From Leptospira meyeri (GTDB taxonomy: Bacteria; Spirochaetota; Leptospiria; Leptospirales; Leptospiraceae), in contig NZ_SORO01000001.1 in NCBI RefSeq assembly GCF_004368965.1, positions 1,768,001 to 1,832,000 on the forward strand: a stretch of 64,000 bases of DNA, given 5' to 3'. Below are positions 20,000-28,219 of the stretch, piece by piece. Each line of letters opens with the position of its first letter. The stretch's first letter is position 1. The translations under genes and the position numbers were made by a program. The notes under the pieces were generated by a model. That model saw only the letters and a program-made list of their open reading frames with translations, searched no databases and was not told the DNA's origin.

Positions 20000-21997
20000 G
20001 TGAAACTCTTCCCTTCTCTCAGATTTTCGGATCGAATTTTCCTAACATATCTTTCTTTTGCATTTTTAACTCTTTTTCTACATCGCGTTCTATTTTTCGT
20101 AGTGTATTCATATCGATTAGAGGAGTTTCCATTTTTAGTTTTATTCAAAGCTTTTTTGATTGGCTTTCGATTTGATTGGGTTACCATTTCGATTTTGTTA
20201 GTTGGATTTTACCTTCTATCTCTTTGGGACAATGCCTCTAGATTCAAACCTTATCGGCAGTTTTGGATCATTACTCCTCTTGTGCTATATCCATTTTGTT
20301 TGATTCATTTATTTGCAGATTTATTGTATTTTGAAAATGCAAACAAACACATTGGATATGAAGCTATTGTATTTTTAGGTGATTTGGATGTTTTGATCTC
20401 TTCTGCCATTGAAGAGGCACCTTTCAAAATCTTTTTGTTTTTAATTTGTATTGGGCTGTATATTTTTGGAATTCGATATTGGTTTTCCAAACTCAAAATC
20501 TCAGAAAAACGAAACGAAAAAGAATCGTTTCGATCCAAATCACTCAAGGCCATTCTCTGGATTCTTTTTTTCTTTATTGGGCTTCGAGGAGGTCCTCAAG
20601 AATCTCCGTTACGTGCGAGTGAAGCCATTATCTCTGACGATTCTTTCATCAATCAACTTGCGTTAAATGGAATTTATACAACCATCAACGATTTCAAAAG
20701 CCAATCCATCCCCAAACATCTTAAAATGTCTGATGAAGATATGTTGGCAGTGGTTAAGGAAGAAATTTCTTATGAAGGTTCTGCATTTATGAATGATCCA
20801 GAGTTTCCACTGGTTCGAAAGATCCAAGGTATTCCGGGAAAAAAACCGATCAATGTTGTGTTAGTCATCCAAGAATCTTGGACAGGAAAATATGTTTGGC
20901 CAATCTCGGATGGAATTTGGCTAGGAAAAGAAGTTACACCGTTTTACAATAGTTTGGCGAAAAAAGGGCATAGTTTCCGAAAATTTTATGCAAACGGGGG
21001 AAGGACAAGCAATGCTTTACTTTCCATCCTTACCAGTGTTCCCGACAGACCTGGTCTTACGGCCATCCGCACTCCACAAATTCTCAGTCATTTCTCTGCC
21101 ATTGGAAATTTATTCGCAGGGTTTGGATACCAAACCAGTTTCATTACCGGTGATGATTTAAAATTCGATAGTTTAGCTACCATCTTACCGCACTTTGGAT
21201 TCCAGACTCTAATTGGAAAAGAAGACTTTCGAAAATCAGGAAAGTATAAAATTGGTGCATGGGGTTATGACGATGAACATCTTTACTCAAAAGCACTAGA
21301 AGAAATGGATCTTTATCAAAAAGAAAACAAACCCTTTTTAATGACCATTCTTACAATGACTACACATTATCCATATAAGGTGCCAGACTCAAAATATGAA
21401 ATTTATAATTCTTCAGTAACAGATTTTGATTATCTGAATACGTATCATTATTCTGATTCTGCCTTGGAAACATTTATGAAAGAAGTACAAAAACGAAAAT
21501 ACTATGAAGACACAGTTTTTGTATTTGTAGGAGATCACACTCACCATAGGTATTTATCTTATTATGAAGACAGAATGGTTCCTTTTTTATTATTTTCCCC
21601 CAAATACATAAAACCAAAGTTAGATGAAAGAATCGCTTCTCAATTGGATGTCCTTCCTACGATTTTGGGAGTGGTCGGAAAAGAAACATACTTTGCTGGT
21701 TTTGGAAAAGATATGCGTGCCGCAAACGTAAAATCCGGTAGTACGTATTTTGCCTATGGTAGTGCTTGCGGCTGGATTGATGAAGAAAAAATTTTATACC
21801 AAAGTGTGGATGGAGACACTCAGTTTATTTTTCAAATGATTCCACCGTATGGGGAAGATCCGGCCTGTAACCCTAATCGTAAAAACTGCTTTCGCCAAAC
21901 GATTAAGGCACGGGCTTTCTTTAATTTATCTTTAGAGCTCATGAACCGTAACTCAGTTTACCCTTTAGAGGGGTCTCTAAGGTACACCAGGAAATGA
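20000..21997 (+). CDS. LtaS/MdoB-type membrane sulfatase-fold phosphoglycerol transferase
   Basis: A 665-residue inner-membrane protein. The first about 200 residues hold five hydrophobic segments; the rest is an extracytoplasmic alkaline-phosphatase/sulfatase domain. Seen are NVVLVIQESWTGKYV (first metal site), GGRTSNALLSILTS (candidate nucleophile Thr, as in LtaS GKTS), TMTTHYPYKVPDS and FVFVGDHTHHRYL (metal-binding D and H). Related enzymes move phosphoglycerol or phosphoethanolamine onto glycans or lipids. Leptospires are not known to make lipoteichoic acid, so the acceptor is probably different. The start is GTG at 20000, the best codon before the first membrane segment. Divergent from the biotin carboxylase gene. 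Confidence 0.87.
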   Translation: MKLFPSLRFSDRIFLTYLSFAFLTLFLHRVLFFVVYSYRLEEFPFLVLFKAFLIGFRFDWVTISILLVGFYLLSLWDNASRFKPYRQFWIITPLVLYPFCLIHLFADLLYFENANKHIGYEAIVFLGDLDVLISSAIEEAPFKIFLFLICIGLYIFGIRYWFSKLKISEKRNEKESFRSKSLKAILWILFFFIGLRGGPQESPLRASEAIISDDSFINQLALNGIYTTINDFKSQSIPKHLKMSDEDMLAVVKEEISYEGSAFMNDPEFPLVRKIQGIPGKKPINVVLVIQESWTGKYVWPISDGIWLGKEVTPFYNSLAKKGHSFRKFYANGGRTSNALLSILTSVPDRPGLTAIRTPQILSHFSAIGNLFAGFGYQTSFITGDDLKFDSLATILPHFGFQTLIGKEDFRKSGKYKIGAWGYDDEHLYSKALEEMDLYQKENKPFLMTILTMTTHYPYKVPDSKYEIYNSSVTDFDYLNTYHYSDSALETFMKEVQKRKYYEDTVFVFVGDHTHHRYLSYYEDRMVPFLLFSPKYIKPKLDERIASQLDVLPTILGVVGKETYFAGFGKDMRAANVKSGSTYFAYGSACGWIDEEKILYQSVDGDTQFIFQMIPPYGEDPACNPNRKNCFRQTIKARAFFNLSLELMNRNSVYPLEGSLRYTRK

Positions 21998-22291
21998 ATC
22001 CACATACTTCACTTTGAAATCGGGAAAACTAGTGACAATCTGCACTTTAAAATCAGGGAAAGAAGTAACCTCTTGCCACTTACCGCAGTCAGAAGGAAAA
22101 CTACTCACCCTTTGCACCTTTAAATCAGGAAAACTATCAACGATTTGCACTTTAAAGTCTGGGAAACTGGTCACAAACTGAACCTTTCCTGCCAATTTTT
22201 TTCCTTTAAAAGTGCAATCGGAACCAACTTCCCCCGCCCAAAGACCCGTGGAAAACAAAACAACAATCACCGAACCAACAATTTTATTCAT
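21977..22291 (-). CDS. Small secreted repeat protein resembling the 7(1) septoil-knot family (DUF6150)
   Basis: A 104-residue exported protein. Residues 1-20 are a signal peptide ending LWAG. The rest is built of an 11-residue repeat of the form KVQxVxSFPDF, six times in a row (KVQFV, KVQIV, KVQRV, KWQEV, KVQIV, KVKYV), with one SDCGKWQE insertion in the fourth unit. Two cysteines (SDCTF and SDCGK) could form a disulfide. Short beta strands joined by SFPD-type turns, with a GKW interruption, recall the septoil-knot proteins, which use SxAD turns; that match is from memory. GGGAGAG precedes the ATG at 22291. The last 21 bp overlap the LtaS-like gene on the other strand. Confidence 0.75.
   Translation of the reverse strand: MNKIVGSVIVVLFSTGLWAGEVGSDCTFKGKKLAGKVQFVTSFPDFKVQIVDSFPDLKVQRVSSFPSDCGKWQEVTSFPDFKVQIVTSFPDFKVKYVDSFPGVP
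21987..22190 (-). repeat. Tandem 33-bp coding repeats in the septoil-knot-like gene
   Basis: The 11-residue units are visible in the DNA as near-identical 33-bp blocks that contain variants of ACTTTAAAATCAGGGAAA on the plus strand. They recur about six times with one interrupted copy. Low divergence between copies suggests recent duplication or gene conversion, which could change copy number between strains. Confidence 0.8.
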
Positions 22292-22316
22292 ATGCTCTCC
22301 CAATTTTTTAGAAATA

Positions 22317-22345
22317 AATTTTCGACTTAAAAATTGGGTTGTCAA
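22317..22345 (-). promoter_or_regulatory. Possible promoter of the septoil-knot-like gene
   Basis: On the minus strand a perfect TTGACA (22345-22340) is followed, after 17 bases, by AAAATT (22322-22317), a weak -10. The start codon is at 22291. A 9-bp A/T-rich dyad lies just upstream at 22357-22378. The -35 match is exact, but the -10 is poor. Confidence 0.35.
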
Positions 22346-22356
22346 TCCATTTGTAT

Positions 22357-22378
22357 TAATATTTGGATTCAAATATTA
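22357..22378. promoter_or_regulatory. Palindrome upstream of the septoil-knot-like gene
   Basis: TAATATTTG and CAAATATTA form a perfect 9-bp inverted repeat around GATT. It lies about 12 bp upstream of the candidate -35 of the 22291 gene and 28 bp upstream of the plsC stop. It could be an operator or simply an AT-rich dyad; it has no T-run for termination. Confidence 0.35.
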
Positions 22379-22405
22379 GGGAGAAATCTAAATATAAAGA
22401 GATAC

Positions 22406-23203
22406 CTAACTAAGTTTTGTCCTTTCTGCCTCTGTCATGGCATCTAACTCTAGTTTCTTGGTATGCATCAAATTATATAAATACGTTTGAAATTCTTCCC
22501 AAGAAGTAAAATCTGTAGGATCGTGGGAACCCAAACCCAAATAACCTACCACATTTCCCTTTTGGTAGTTTTGGTAAGTGGTAACTCCAGATTTTAGAGC
22601 CACAAACACAGGGATTTTTTGATCAAAGGCAATCTTCACCATTCCTTTTTTTAGGGGAAGGATTTCTTCCGAATACGTATTTTTCCCTTCCGGGTATACA
22701 ATGTACGAAGTTGTTTTTAAACCTTCAATTAGGTTTTTTACGGAAATGGCAACAGACATGGCCTTTGAGTTATCAAAAACTTGGGAACCCATAGCCACCA
22801 TCCACCAATAAGCAAACCATGCTTTTTTAATGACCTGATTTGCCAAAAATGGTTTACGGATCACATAACAATCATAAGGAAAATCCATCTCGTTAACATG
22901 GTTTAAAAAAATCATATGTCCTTTTTGTGGAACATCGATTTCGTTAAATACGATGAGTTTCGTTTTTGTAATCTTTAGAACATCCTCAGCCCAAATTTTG
23001 GTCCCTTCCAAAAACTCTTTGATACGTGCTTCTTTATTCCCTGTGACTGAACGATAGATCCCTCTGATCAAATAGGGACTTGCTTTACCAAAAACAAGAA
23101 GGGTGATTCTTAAGTAAACCTTCATCACCAAACGCCCGTAGTGGACACTCAGTCCATGTAAATTTTTCTTAATGAGATCGTCAACGACCGGAATTTTCGC
23201 CAT
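22406..23203 (-). CDS. 1-acyl-sn-glycerol-3-phosphate acyltransferase-like protein (PlsC family)
   Basis: A 265-residue membrane-associated acyltransferase that probably acylates lysophosphatidic acid or another lysolipid. The ATG at 23203 (MAKIPVVDD) is preferred; the open frame upstream has no homology. Visible: the catalytic HX4D as FLNHVNEMDFPYDC, the glycerol-3-phosphate region near YVIRKPFLANQ, and YPEGKNTYSEEILP, where the usual PEGTR is PEGKN. A hydrophobic N-terminal segment (LVMKVYLRITLLVFG) anchors it. It might have a different acceptor than standard PlsC because of the PEGKN variant. Confidence 0.85.
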   Translation of the reverse strand: MAKIPVVDDLIKKNLHGLSVHYGRLVMKVYLRITLLVFGKASPYLIRGIYRSVTGNKEARIKEFLEGTKIWAEDVLKITKTKLIVFNEIDVPQKGHMIFLNHVNEMDFPYDCYVIRKPFLANQVIKKAWFAYWWMVAMGSQVFDNSKAMSVAISVKNLIEGLKTTSYIVYPEGKNTYSEEILPLKKGMVKIAFDQKIPVFVALKSGVTTYQNYQKGNVVGYLGLGSHDPTDFTSWEEFQTYLYNLMHTKKLELDAMTEAERTKLS

Positions 23204-23240
23204 AGCAACAATTAGACAAAAGAGGTCATTCTGTGGAAAT

Positions 23241-23266
23241 AAAAAAGCCCAAGAAAATTCTTGGGC
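23241..23266 (-). terminator. Rho-independent terminator of the 23301-24404 gene
   Basis: On the minus strand GCCCAAGAA and TTCTTGGGC (23247-23255 with 23258-23266) form a 9-bp stem around two bases, in practice a smaller stem with a 4-6 base loop, followed by TTTTTT. It sits 35 bp after the stop of the secreted helical protein gene. Confidence 0.9.
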
Positions 23267-23300
23267 GTCAGTATCTGGAAACGGTGTTAGATAACGTTTC

Positions 23301-24404
23301 TTATTGTTGCGGAGTGGAAGTAGCTCCAGCGGCAGGTTTTGTTGGGACATTTAATGCTTTTTTGCGTTCTTGGTCATACTTCATGAACACCATATTGTTT
23401 GAGTCCAAATCGTATACGCGACCTCTTACGTCAGCATGGTCCACACGGTATTCTTCTGGAACACGAACGTCAAACATTGCTTGGATTCTATGATCAAATT
23501 TGACATATGGGTTTTTTGAAAAATCATATGTAACGCCATCAACCTTAACTGGTTGGCCTTCCACAGTGGCACCGTTTTCATCTTTGGATGATTCTGATTT
23601 TGCTTGGGCATTGTTCAGGTAATAGTTGTCATATGGGTATTTCAACTTATAGATGTTAATTGCATTTGCTTTGGAATCGCGAGCAAGGTTGATCGCACCA
23701 AAATATAAATCAATCCGATACTTTCTGTGAGATGGTTGAAGTTTTTGGTGTTTTTCTAGATTCTTTTCCACTTTCAAGGCATTCGCTCTTGCTTCTTTAG
23801 CAAGACCTAAGTGTTTGTAACCTAATTCCAAGTTTTTCTCAATGTCATATTTATTATAACTGTAGTGAGCTTCTTTTGGATCATACATACGGCGTGAATA
23901 CGGAGCTTCTCTTGGAATGTCCATCACGTCTTGACGAAAGTAAGATCCTTTTCCATATTCAATGGAAATATCAAGAAGGGCCTTATCCATAGGATTGTTT
24001 GGATTTTTTCTTTCCATGGCCGTTTTCATCATTTCTTCTGCACGTAAAATGTAGAGTTGTGAAAGTTCTTCCGTCATTTTTTCGATACCCAATTGGCATT
24101 CCAGAAAACGTTGGTAAGCAGAAGGAAAGTTACCTTCGAAGTGGTACTGTAAACCTTCTTGGTAAATCCGTTTGGCTTCGTTGTATTTTTTCATACGGAA
24201 ACCTTCTTTCCCTTCCGGAGCATTGAGTTCCGTCGGTTTTCCTTCTGGATCTTCTCCACGGAAATTTTTTACAATTGGCTCTAACTCACGTAGATAAGTT
24301 AGAAGTTCAATGCGTTTGTGATATGATTTACTAGAGACTGATTCTGCAAACACAGGTGCCTGCATCAAAAGACTCGTCATGAGAATAAGAAGGGATTGTT
24401 TCAT
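23301..24404 (-). CDS. Secreted, mainly helical protein of unknown function
   Basis: A 367-residue protein. The ATG at 24404 (MKQSLLILMTSLLMQAPVFA) gives a signal peptide with an AESVSS cleavage region; a start five codons upstream is possible. The mature part is rich in K, E, Y and R and reads as long helices with TPR-like spacing (RIYQEGLQYHFEGNFPSAYQ, then ALKVEKNLEKHQKL). The C-terminal 60 residues form a less helical region ending in a low-complexity tail. It has its own terminator, so it is probably monocistronic. I do not recognise it. The secreted helical plan recalls leptospiral flagellar-sheath proteins, but I cannot confirm that. Confidence 0.75.
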   Translation of the reverse strand: MKQSLLILMTSLLMQAPVFAESVSSKSYHKRIELLTYLRELEPIVKNFRGEDPEGKPTELNAPEGKEGFRMKKYNEAKRIYQEGLQYHFEGNFPSAYQRFLECQLGIEKMTEELSQLYILRAEEMMKTAMERKNPNNPMDKALLDISIEYGKGSYFRQDVMDIPREAPYSRRMYDPKEAHYSYNKYDIEKNLELGYKHLGLAKEARANALKVEKNLEKHQKLQPSHRKYRIDLYFGAINLARDSKANAINIYKLKYPYDNYYLNNAQAKSESSKDENGATVEGQPVKVDGVTYDFSKNPYVKFDHRIQAMFDVRVPEEYRVDHADVRGRVYDLDSNNMVFMKYDQERKKALNVPTKPAAGATSTPQQ

Positions 24405-24555
24405 TGCGCTGCCGTTCATTCCGTTTCCGTACTTTCCTTCCTTGAAAGAATCTTACAAGTAATTTCGGGGTGGCCCCTGTGAGTATTATCGGAGATTTCT
24501 GATATTGGATTGACAGATTGTATTTTAAAATTGAGCCTTTTCCTAGATTTTTCCT

Positions 24556-25434
24556 ATGTCCCTAGCCGCTGCCCAGTCCAAAAAAGTATCTTTTCGCGCC
24601 AAAGAGTCCACAGTCTGCCCGATTTGTGATGAAAATCACCAAAAGGAACAAATGTTTCAGGGTGGTGGCCGACTCATCGCCGGGAAGTTGGCTCAGGATT
24701 TACGTCGTTTATACGAAAAAAACAAAAAATTTGGTCGTGTGAGTCCTCTGGATTATGTCATGACAGTCTGTCCTCGTTGTTTGTATTCTTCCTTCCCCAA
24801 GGATTGGAATTCTTTGAACCCCGCTGACAACGAAGCCATTCGAATGGCTACAGATGCTCGCAGAAGTTATATTGAAAAAATCCTTGGACCTCTAGATTTT
24901 ACTCAGGATCGCCAAATTGTGTTAGGTGCTGCCTCCTATTTACTTGGGATGGACTGTTACCAACTTCGCGGTGCAAGCGTTGCCCCTACTCCCAAAAAGG
25001 CCGTCTGTGCCATTCGTGCTGCCTGGTTTTTCTCAGACCTTCACGATGAGTTTCCTCACATTGGATATGATAAAATCAGAGACTTACTCTACCAAAAAGC
25101 AGCGGTAATCTACGGTTATACACTGGAGCTGATGCAAAACGGAAACGAACCTGTAGACCAAGCTGCGGGGATGTTAGGTCCTGATACAGATAACAACTGG
25201 GGATTTGATGGAGTCATTTATCTCAATGCATTCTTAACAAAAAAATTCAAAGACCAAATGGCACCAAAACCAGAAGACCAAGTTTTGTTATTGTCTCGGG
25301 CCAAACGAACACTCGCAAGATTGTATGGTTCGGGAAAGGCTTCCAAAGGAAAACCTGGCCCTATCGTAGAAATGACTCGCGAATTGTATGATGAGTACAA
25401 TACCATTTTAGAAGCAATGGGAGGCGAGAAGTAA
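24556..25434 (+). CDS. DUF2225 family protein with zinc-binding cysteines
   Basis: A 292-residue cytoplasmic protein of the DUF2225 family (COG1655). Two CxxC pairs lie near the N-terminus, CPICDENH and CPRCLYSSFPKDW, and probably bind zinc. The following helical part resembles TPR-type folds, with RRSYIEKILGP and KAVCAIRAAWFFSDLHDEFP. The reaction is unknown. It is the first gene of a plus-strand group; truA starts 5 bp after its stop, so the two are co-transcribed. Confidence 0.85.
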   Translation: MSLAAAQSKKVSFRAKESTVCPICDENHQKEQMFQGGGRLIAGKLAQDLRRLYEKNKKFGRVSPLDYVMTVCPRCLYSSFPKDWNSLNPADNEAIRMATDARRSYIEKILGPLDFTQDRQIVLGAASYLLGMDCYQLRGASVAPTPKKAVCAIRAAWFFSDLHDEFPHIGYDKIRDLLYQKAAVIYGYTLELMQNGNEPVDQAAGMLGPDTDNNWGFDGVIYLNAFLTKKFKDQMAPKPEDQVLLLSRAKRTLARLYGSGKASKGKPGPIVEMTRELYDEYNTILEAMGGEK

Positions 25435-25438
25435 GGGT

Positions 25439-26233
25439 TTGCCCAACTACGCTCTTCTCGTCGAATTCGACGGAACACATTTCTATGGTTGGCAGAAACA
25501 AAAAAATTTACCAACAGTCCAGGCTGCCATTGAATCTGCACTTTCCATTATCTTAAATAAAAACCCCGCCTCACGATTGTCAGTTGCTGGAAGAACAGAT
25601 ACTGGGGTTCACGGGCTTGGCATGGTATGTAATTTTAAAACAGAATTTCCCATTCCCAACTTTCATAAACTGCTCGTATCCATCAATGCCCTCACTCCCA
25701 AAGCGGTTTCTGTCAAAAATGTAATTGAGGTTCCAGCAGAATTTCATTCTAGGTTCAGTTGTACTGGAAGAGAATACATCTACAAAATTTATTACAGTAA
25801 ATATGAAAGTAGTTTTATAGAAGGTAGGGCCTTCTGGGTCAAACACCATGTCGATTGGGATTTGGTAGAAAACCAACTCACAAACCTTGTGGGAGAAAAA
25901 GACTTTCGGTCCCTCACCAAAGCAAAGTCGATGGCGGGTAAACGGGCAGTCAGAGAAATCTTTGACATTCGTTTGGAACGATTGACACCAGATTGGATCC
26001 AAATCCGAATCCGGGCAAATGGATTTATGCACAATATGGTTCGTATTACAGTAGGAACTTTACTAGACATCGGGAAGGGACGTTGGAAATCTAGATCCAT
26101 CGGCTCTATTTTGGAAGAGAAGAACCGTTCGACGGCAGGAATGACACTCCCGCCGGATGGACTCTATTTCGTCCGTGCATATTACGAAGATTATCCGGAA
26201 ATTCATGAATTGTATCAAATCGCTCTTCCTTAG
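25439..26233 (+). CDS. truA: tRNA pseudouridine(38-40) synthase
   Basis: A 264-residue enzyme that isomerises U38-U40 in the anticodon stem. Catalytic Asp lies in AGRTDTGVHGLG (residues 51-62); FDGTHFYGWQKQ at the start and GFMHNMVRITVGTLLDIG near the C-terminus are also typical. The start is a TTG at 25439 (M-PNYALLVEFDG), which agrees with the family N-terminus; no ATG fits. Its 3' end overlaps the next gene by 29 bp. Confidence 0.95.
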   Translation: MPNYALLVEFDGTHFYGWQKQKNLPTVQAAIESALSIILNKNPASRLSVAGRTDTGVHGLGMVCNFKTEFPIPNFHKLLVSINALTPKAVSVKNVIEVPAEFHSRFSCTGREYIYKIYYSKYESSFIEGRAFWVKHHVDWDLVENQLTNLVGEKDFRSLTKAKSMAGKRAVREIFDIRLERLTPDWIQIRIRANGFMHNMVRITVGTLLDIGKGRWKSRSIGSILEEKNRSTAGMTLPPDGLYFVRAYYEDYPEIHELYQIALP

Positions 26234-26843
26234 CCTATTTCTTGCTCTCACTCTTTTTTCCGGTTTTCTTTCTGCACAAACCCTAGAAGAATACAATAAA
26301 CGCCGGTATGAAATCGGTGGTTGGGTGGGTGCAGCCAATCCTATGCCAGGAACTCCCACAGTTCGTGTGTTAGAGACAACTCTTGGTGGGGGTTTTTATG
26401 CCCGGATGCCATGGCCTTGGATTTTTTATACAGAAGTGGGTGGATCCTACGCTGTTTTCCTCTCTAGATCAGAAAGAGCTCTTACTGCCATGCCTCTTTA
26501 TGCAGCTTTGGCCTATAAAATTCCAATTGAATTGCCCATTCAATTTTTTATCAAAGGTGGTGGTGGGTCATCTTATGTAGTAGCAAGGCCGTCTGATACG
26601 GCCCGTTGGAATCCTTCCGCCTTCGCTGGGTTAGAAGCCAGTTTTATTGCTGGTCGTAGGATCCGAATTGGGGTTCGATTGGATTATCACAAGATTTTCG
26701 AAACACAACTAGATGTGCCAAACCAATACCGATATCCTCTTTCTAGTCCTTACGACGACCCGCGTTTACAGAATCCTGCAAACTACACCTTGCAGAACGT
26801 GGACTTTTTCTATTTCGGTCTAACGGTAGGAGTGTTATTTTAG
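26205..26843 (+). CDS. Small outer-membrane beta-barrel protein
   Basis: A 212-residue exported protein. The ATG at 26205 gives a clear signal peptide (MNCIKSLFLSLFLALTLFSG, cleavage after LSAQ); codons upstream lie within truA. The mature part has barrel-like strands, for example TTLGGGFYARMPWPWIFYTE and RIRIGVRLDYHKIF, and ends FYFGLTVGVLF with the terminal Phe typical of outer-membrane barrels. No family assigned. Its stop TAG shares a base with the GTG start of the next gene, so the lipoprotein is translationally coupled to it. Confidence 0.8.
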   Translation: MNCIKSLFLSLFLALTLFSGFLSAQTLEEYNKRRYEIGGWVGAANPMPGTPTVRVLETTLGGGFYARMPWPWIFYTEVGGSYAVFLSRSERALTAMPLYAALAYKIPIELPIQFFIKGGGGSSYVVARPSDTARWNPSAFAGLEASFIAGRRIRIGVRLDYHKIFETQLDVPNQYRYPLSSPYDDPRLQNPANYTLQNVDFFYFGLTVGVLF

Positions 26844-28141
26844 TGAAGTCGTCATCTCTAAAACTTTTTATCCTAATCCTAAATGTTCTTATTTTTATTC
26901 ATTGTAAAACCAAACTAGATTTAGGTGAGGAATCAAAACTTCCGGTAATCTCTACTCTATTCAATAACAGAATGTTATTGCTCCTTAAAGGAACATATGC
27001 CACTGACAATCCACTCGATTGGGCTGAACTCAATAATGGAACTGGCGATTTGTATGTAGACTCGCAGGGGGATGGACTTGATCCCGTCATGACTTTGGTT
27101 AACCAACCCAAAGCAGGAAATGTTCCCATCTTTTTGGATATTGGAGAAGTAAGAATTTCAAGTAAGTATCTGAAAGGTCTGAACGAACTCACACAGATTC
27201 GGGATACTGTTGATTCAAATAAATTCTGGGACTATATTGCGCCTAACAGACAAGTATTTTGTACTGTTACCTATTCTTTTGATAACAATACATGCACGGA
27301 AAGTAACGGAATTCTAAAAGCGTCTGATTTTTTTAATGGGATTGGTGCGCAGTTTCCTTCCAACGATCCATCCTCACAAACAGAAAGTTGGGAATCGGCA
27401 TTGTTAACTGGTCAACCATGGCTTGGACGTCAGTATTATTATGCTGCCATTTATTTTCGGTCTCTTGTGACTGGTTATGCCCTTGATGCAGGAATCCCAG
27501 TGACAGGTCGTTTTGATAACAGACCCATTGTCAATGGCCTGAACATTGTCCCGCGAAACAACTATGTGGCGGGAACCACATCAGCTGCCAAAAGCAGCAT
27601 TGTTCCTAAAATGTTTCCTGCTTTGTATACCCAACTCCCGACCCAAGCAGATATGCAAATTCGGGATGGATTTGATCCTTACATCTTAGAAGTAAGAATC
27701 AATCTAAAAGAAAATTTGATGTTACACTCTTATCTCACCAGCCGATCAACAGTTGTCACTTATGTGGGTGTGAGTGACATCTTCTTTGACCATAAAGGGG
27801 AAGGTGACGCAGGTGGAAATATATTGACAAGGGCCCGAGTCATTTATCCAGAGACGGCATCAAGCCTAACTATTTCTGGAGGCGGGAACTCTTTGTTACA
27901 TTATTATGGGATCTTTCGCTCGCAAGAAACCGAATTTATTAATGTTTTACCTTTAGCAGCAACCCCTGCCAAACAAGGTGCAAAAATAAAATATCTTAAT
28001 CCAGGTACTTACAAAGCTGTCTGTTTAGGAGATTTATCTAAACAGGACGGTTACCCGGACACTGTAGTACGAGAGACTACATTTAACATTCCCGAGTATC
28101 CGTTCAGACAAACATATAACATTGATTTGACATGCCCCTAG
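26843..28141 (+). CDS. Putative lipoprotein of unknown function
   Basis: A 432-residue protein with a signal and IFIHC (residues 17-21) as a relaxed spirochete lipobox. It starts with GTG at 26843, overlapping the previous stop by one base. The mature part has no motif I recognise; it is mixed in composition with many short beta-prone stretches (FRSLVTGYALDAGIPVTGRF) and five further cysteines or so. Coupling to a barrel gene suggests that the two act together at the outer membrane. The downstream gap of 78 bp begins a new unit. Confidence 0.75.
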   Translation: MKSSSLKLFILILNVLIFIHCKTKLDLGEESKLPVISTLFNNRMLLLLKGTYATDNPLDWAELNNGTGDLYVDSQGDGLDPVMTLVNQPKAGNVPIFLDIGEVRISSKYLKGLNELTQIRDTVDSNKFWDYIAPNRQVFCTVTYSFDNNTCTESNGILKASDFFNGIGAQFPSNDPSSQTESWESALLTGQPWLGRQYYYAAIYFRSLVTGYALDAGIPVTGRFDNRPIVNGLNIVPRNNYVAGTTSAAKSSIVPKMFPALYTQLPTQADMQIRDGFDPYILEVRINLKENLMLHSYLTSRSTVVTYVGVSDIFFDHKGEGDAGGNILTRARVIYPETASSLTISGGGNSLLHYYGIFRSQETEFINVLPLAATPAKQGAKIKYLNPGTYKAVCLGDLSKQDGYPDTVVRETTFNIPEYPFRQTYNIDLTCP

Positions 28142-28199
28142 TAAAAAAATAGTTTCTCTTTTCAATTTTACTTTTTCTCTAAAACCGTTTTCGATGAAG

Positions 28200-28215
28200 T
28201 TGGTAAAAGTACCAA
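28200..28215 (+). other. Small hairpin just before the adenylate cyclase start codon
   Basis: TTGGTA and TACCAA form a perfect 6-bp stem with an AAAG loop, ending four bases before the ATG at 28220. No clear ribosome-binding site is seen in the leader. The hairpin could influence initiation, but six pairs may be chance. Confidence 0.35.
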
Positions 28216-28219
28216 TGAT

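Noticed and set aside
19903..20187. 95-codon N-terminal extension of the biotin carboxylase
   Set aside because: The frame is open, but it covers the start of the divergent LtaS-like gene and has no similarity to carboxylases, which begin at MKPIQKILIANRGEIA.
23301..24404. Flagellar coiling protein (FcpA/FcpB) assignment
   Set aside because: The secreted helical plan fits in a general way, but I cannot recall the sequences well enough to support it.
24515..24540. TTGACA upstream of the DUF2225 gene as a promoter
   Set aside because: The -35 match at about 24510-24515 is exact, but no acceptable -10 follows at 16-18 bases.
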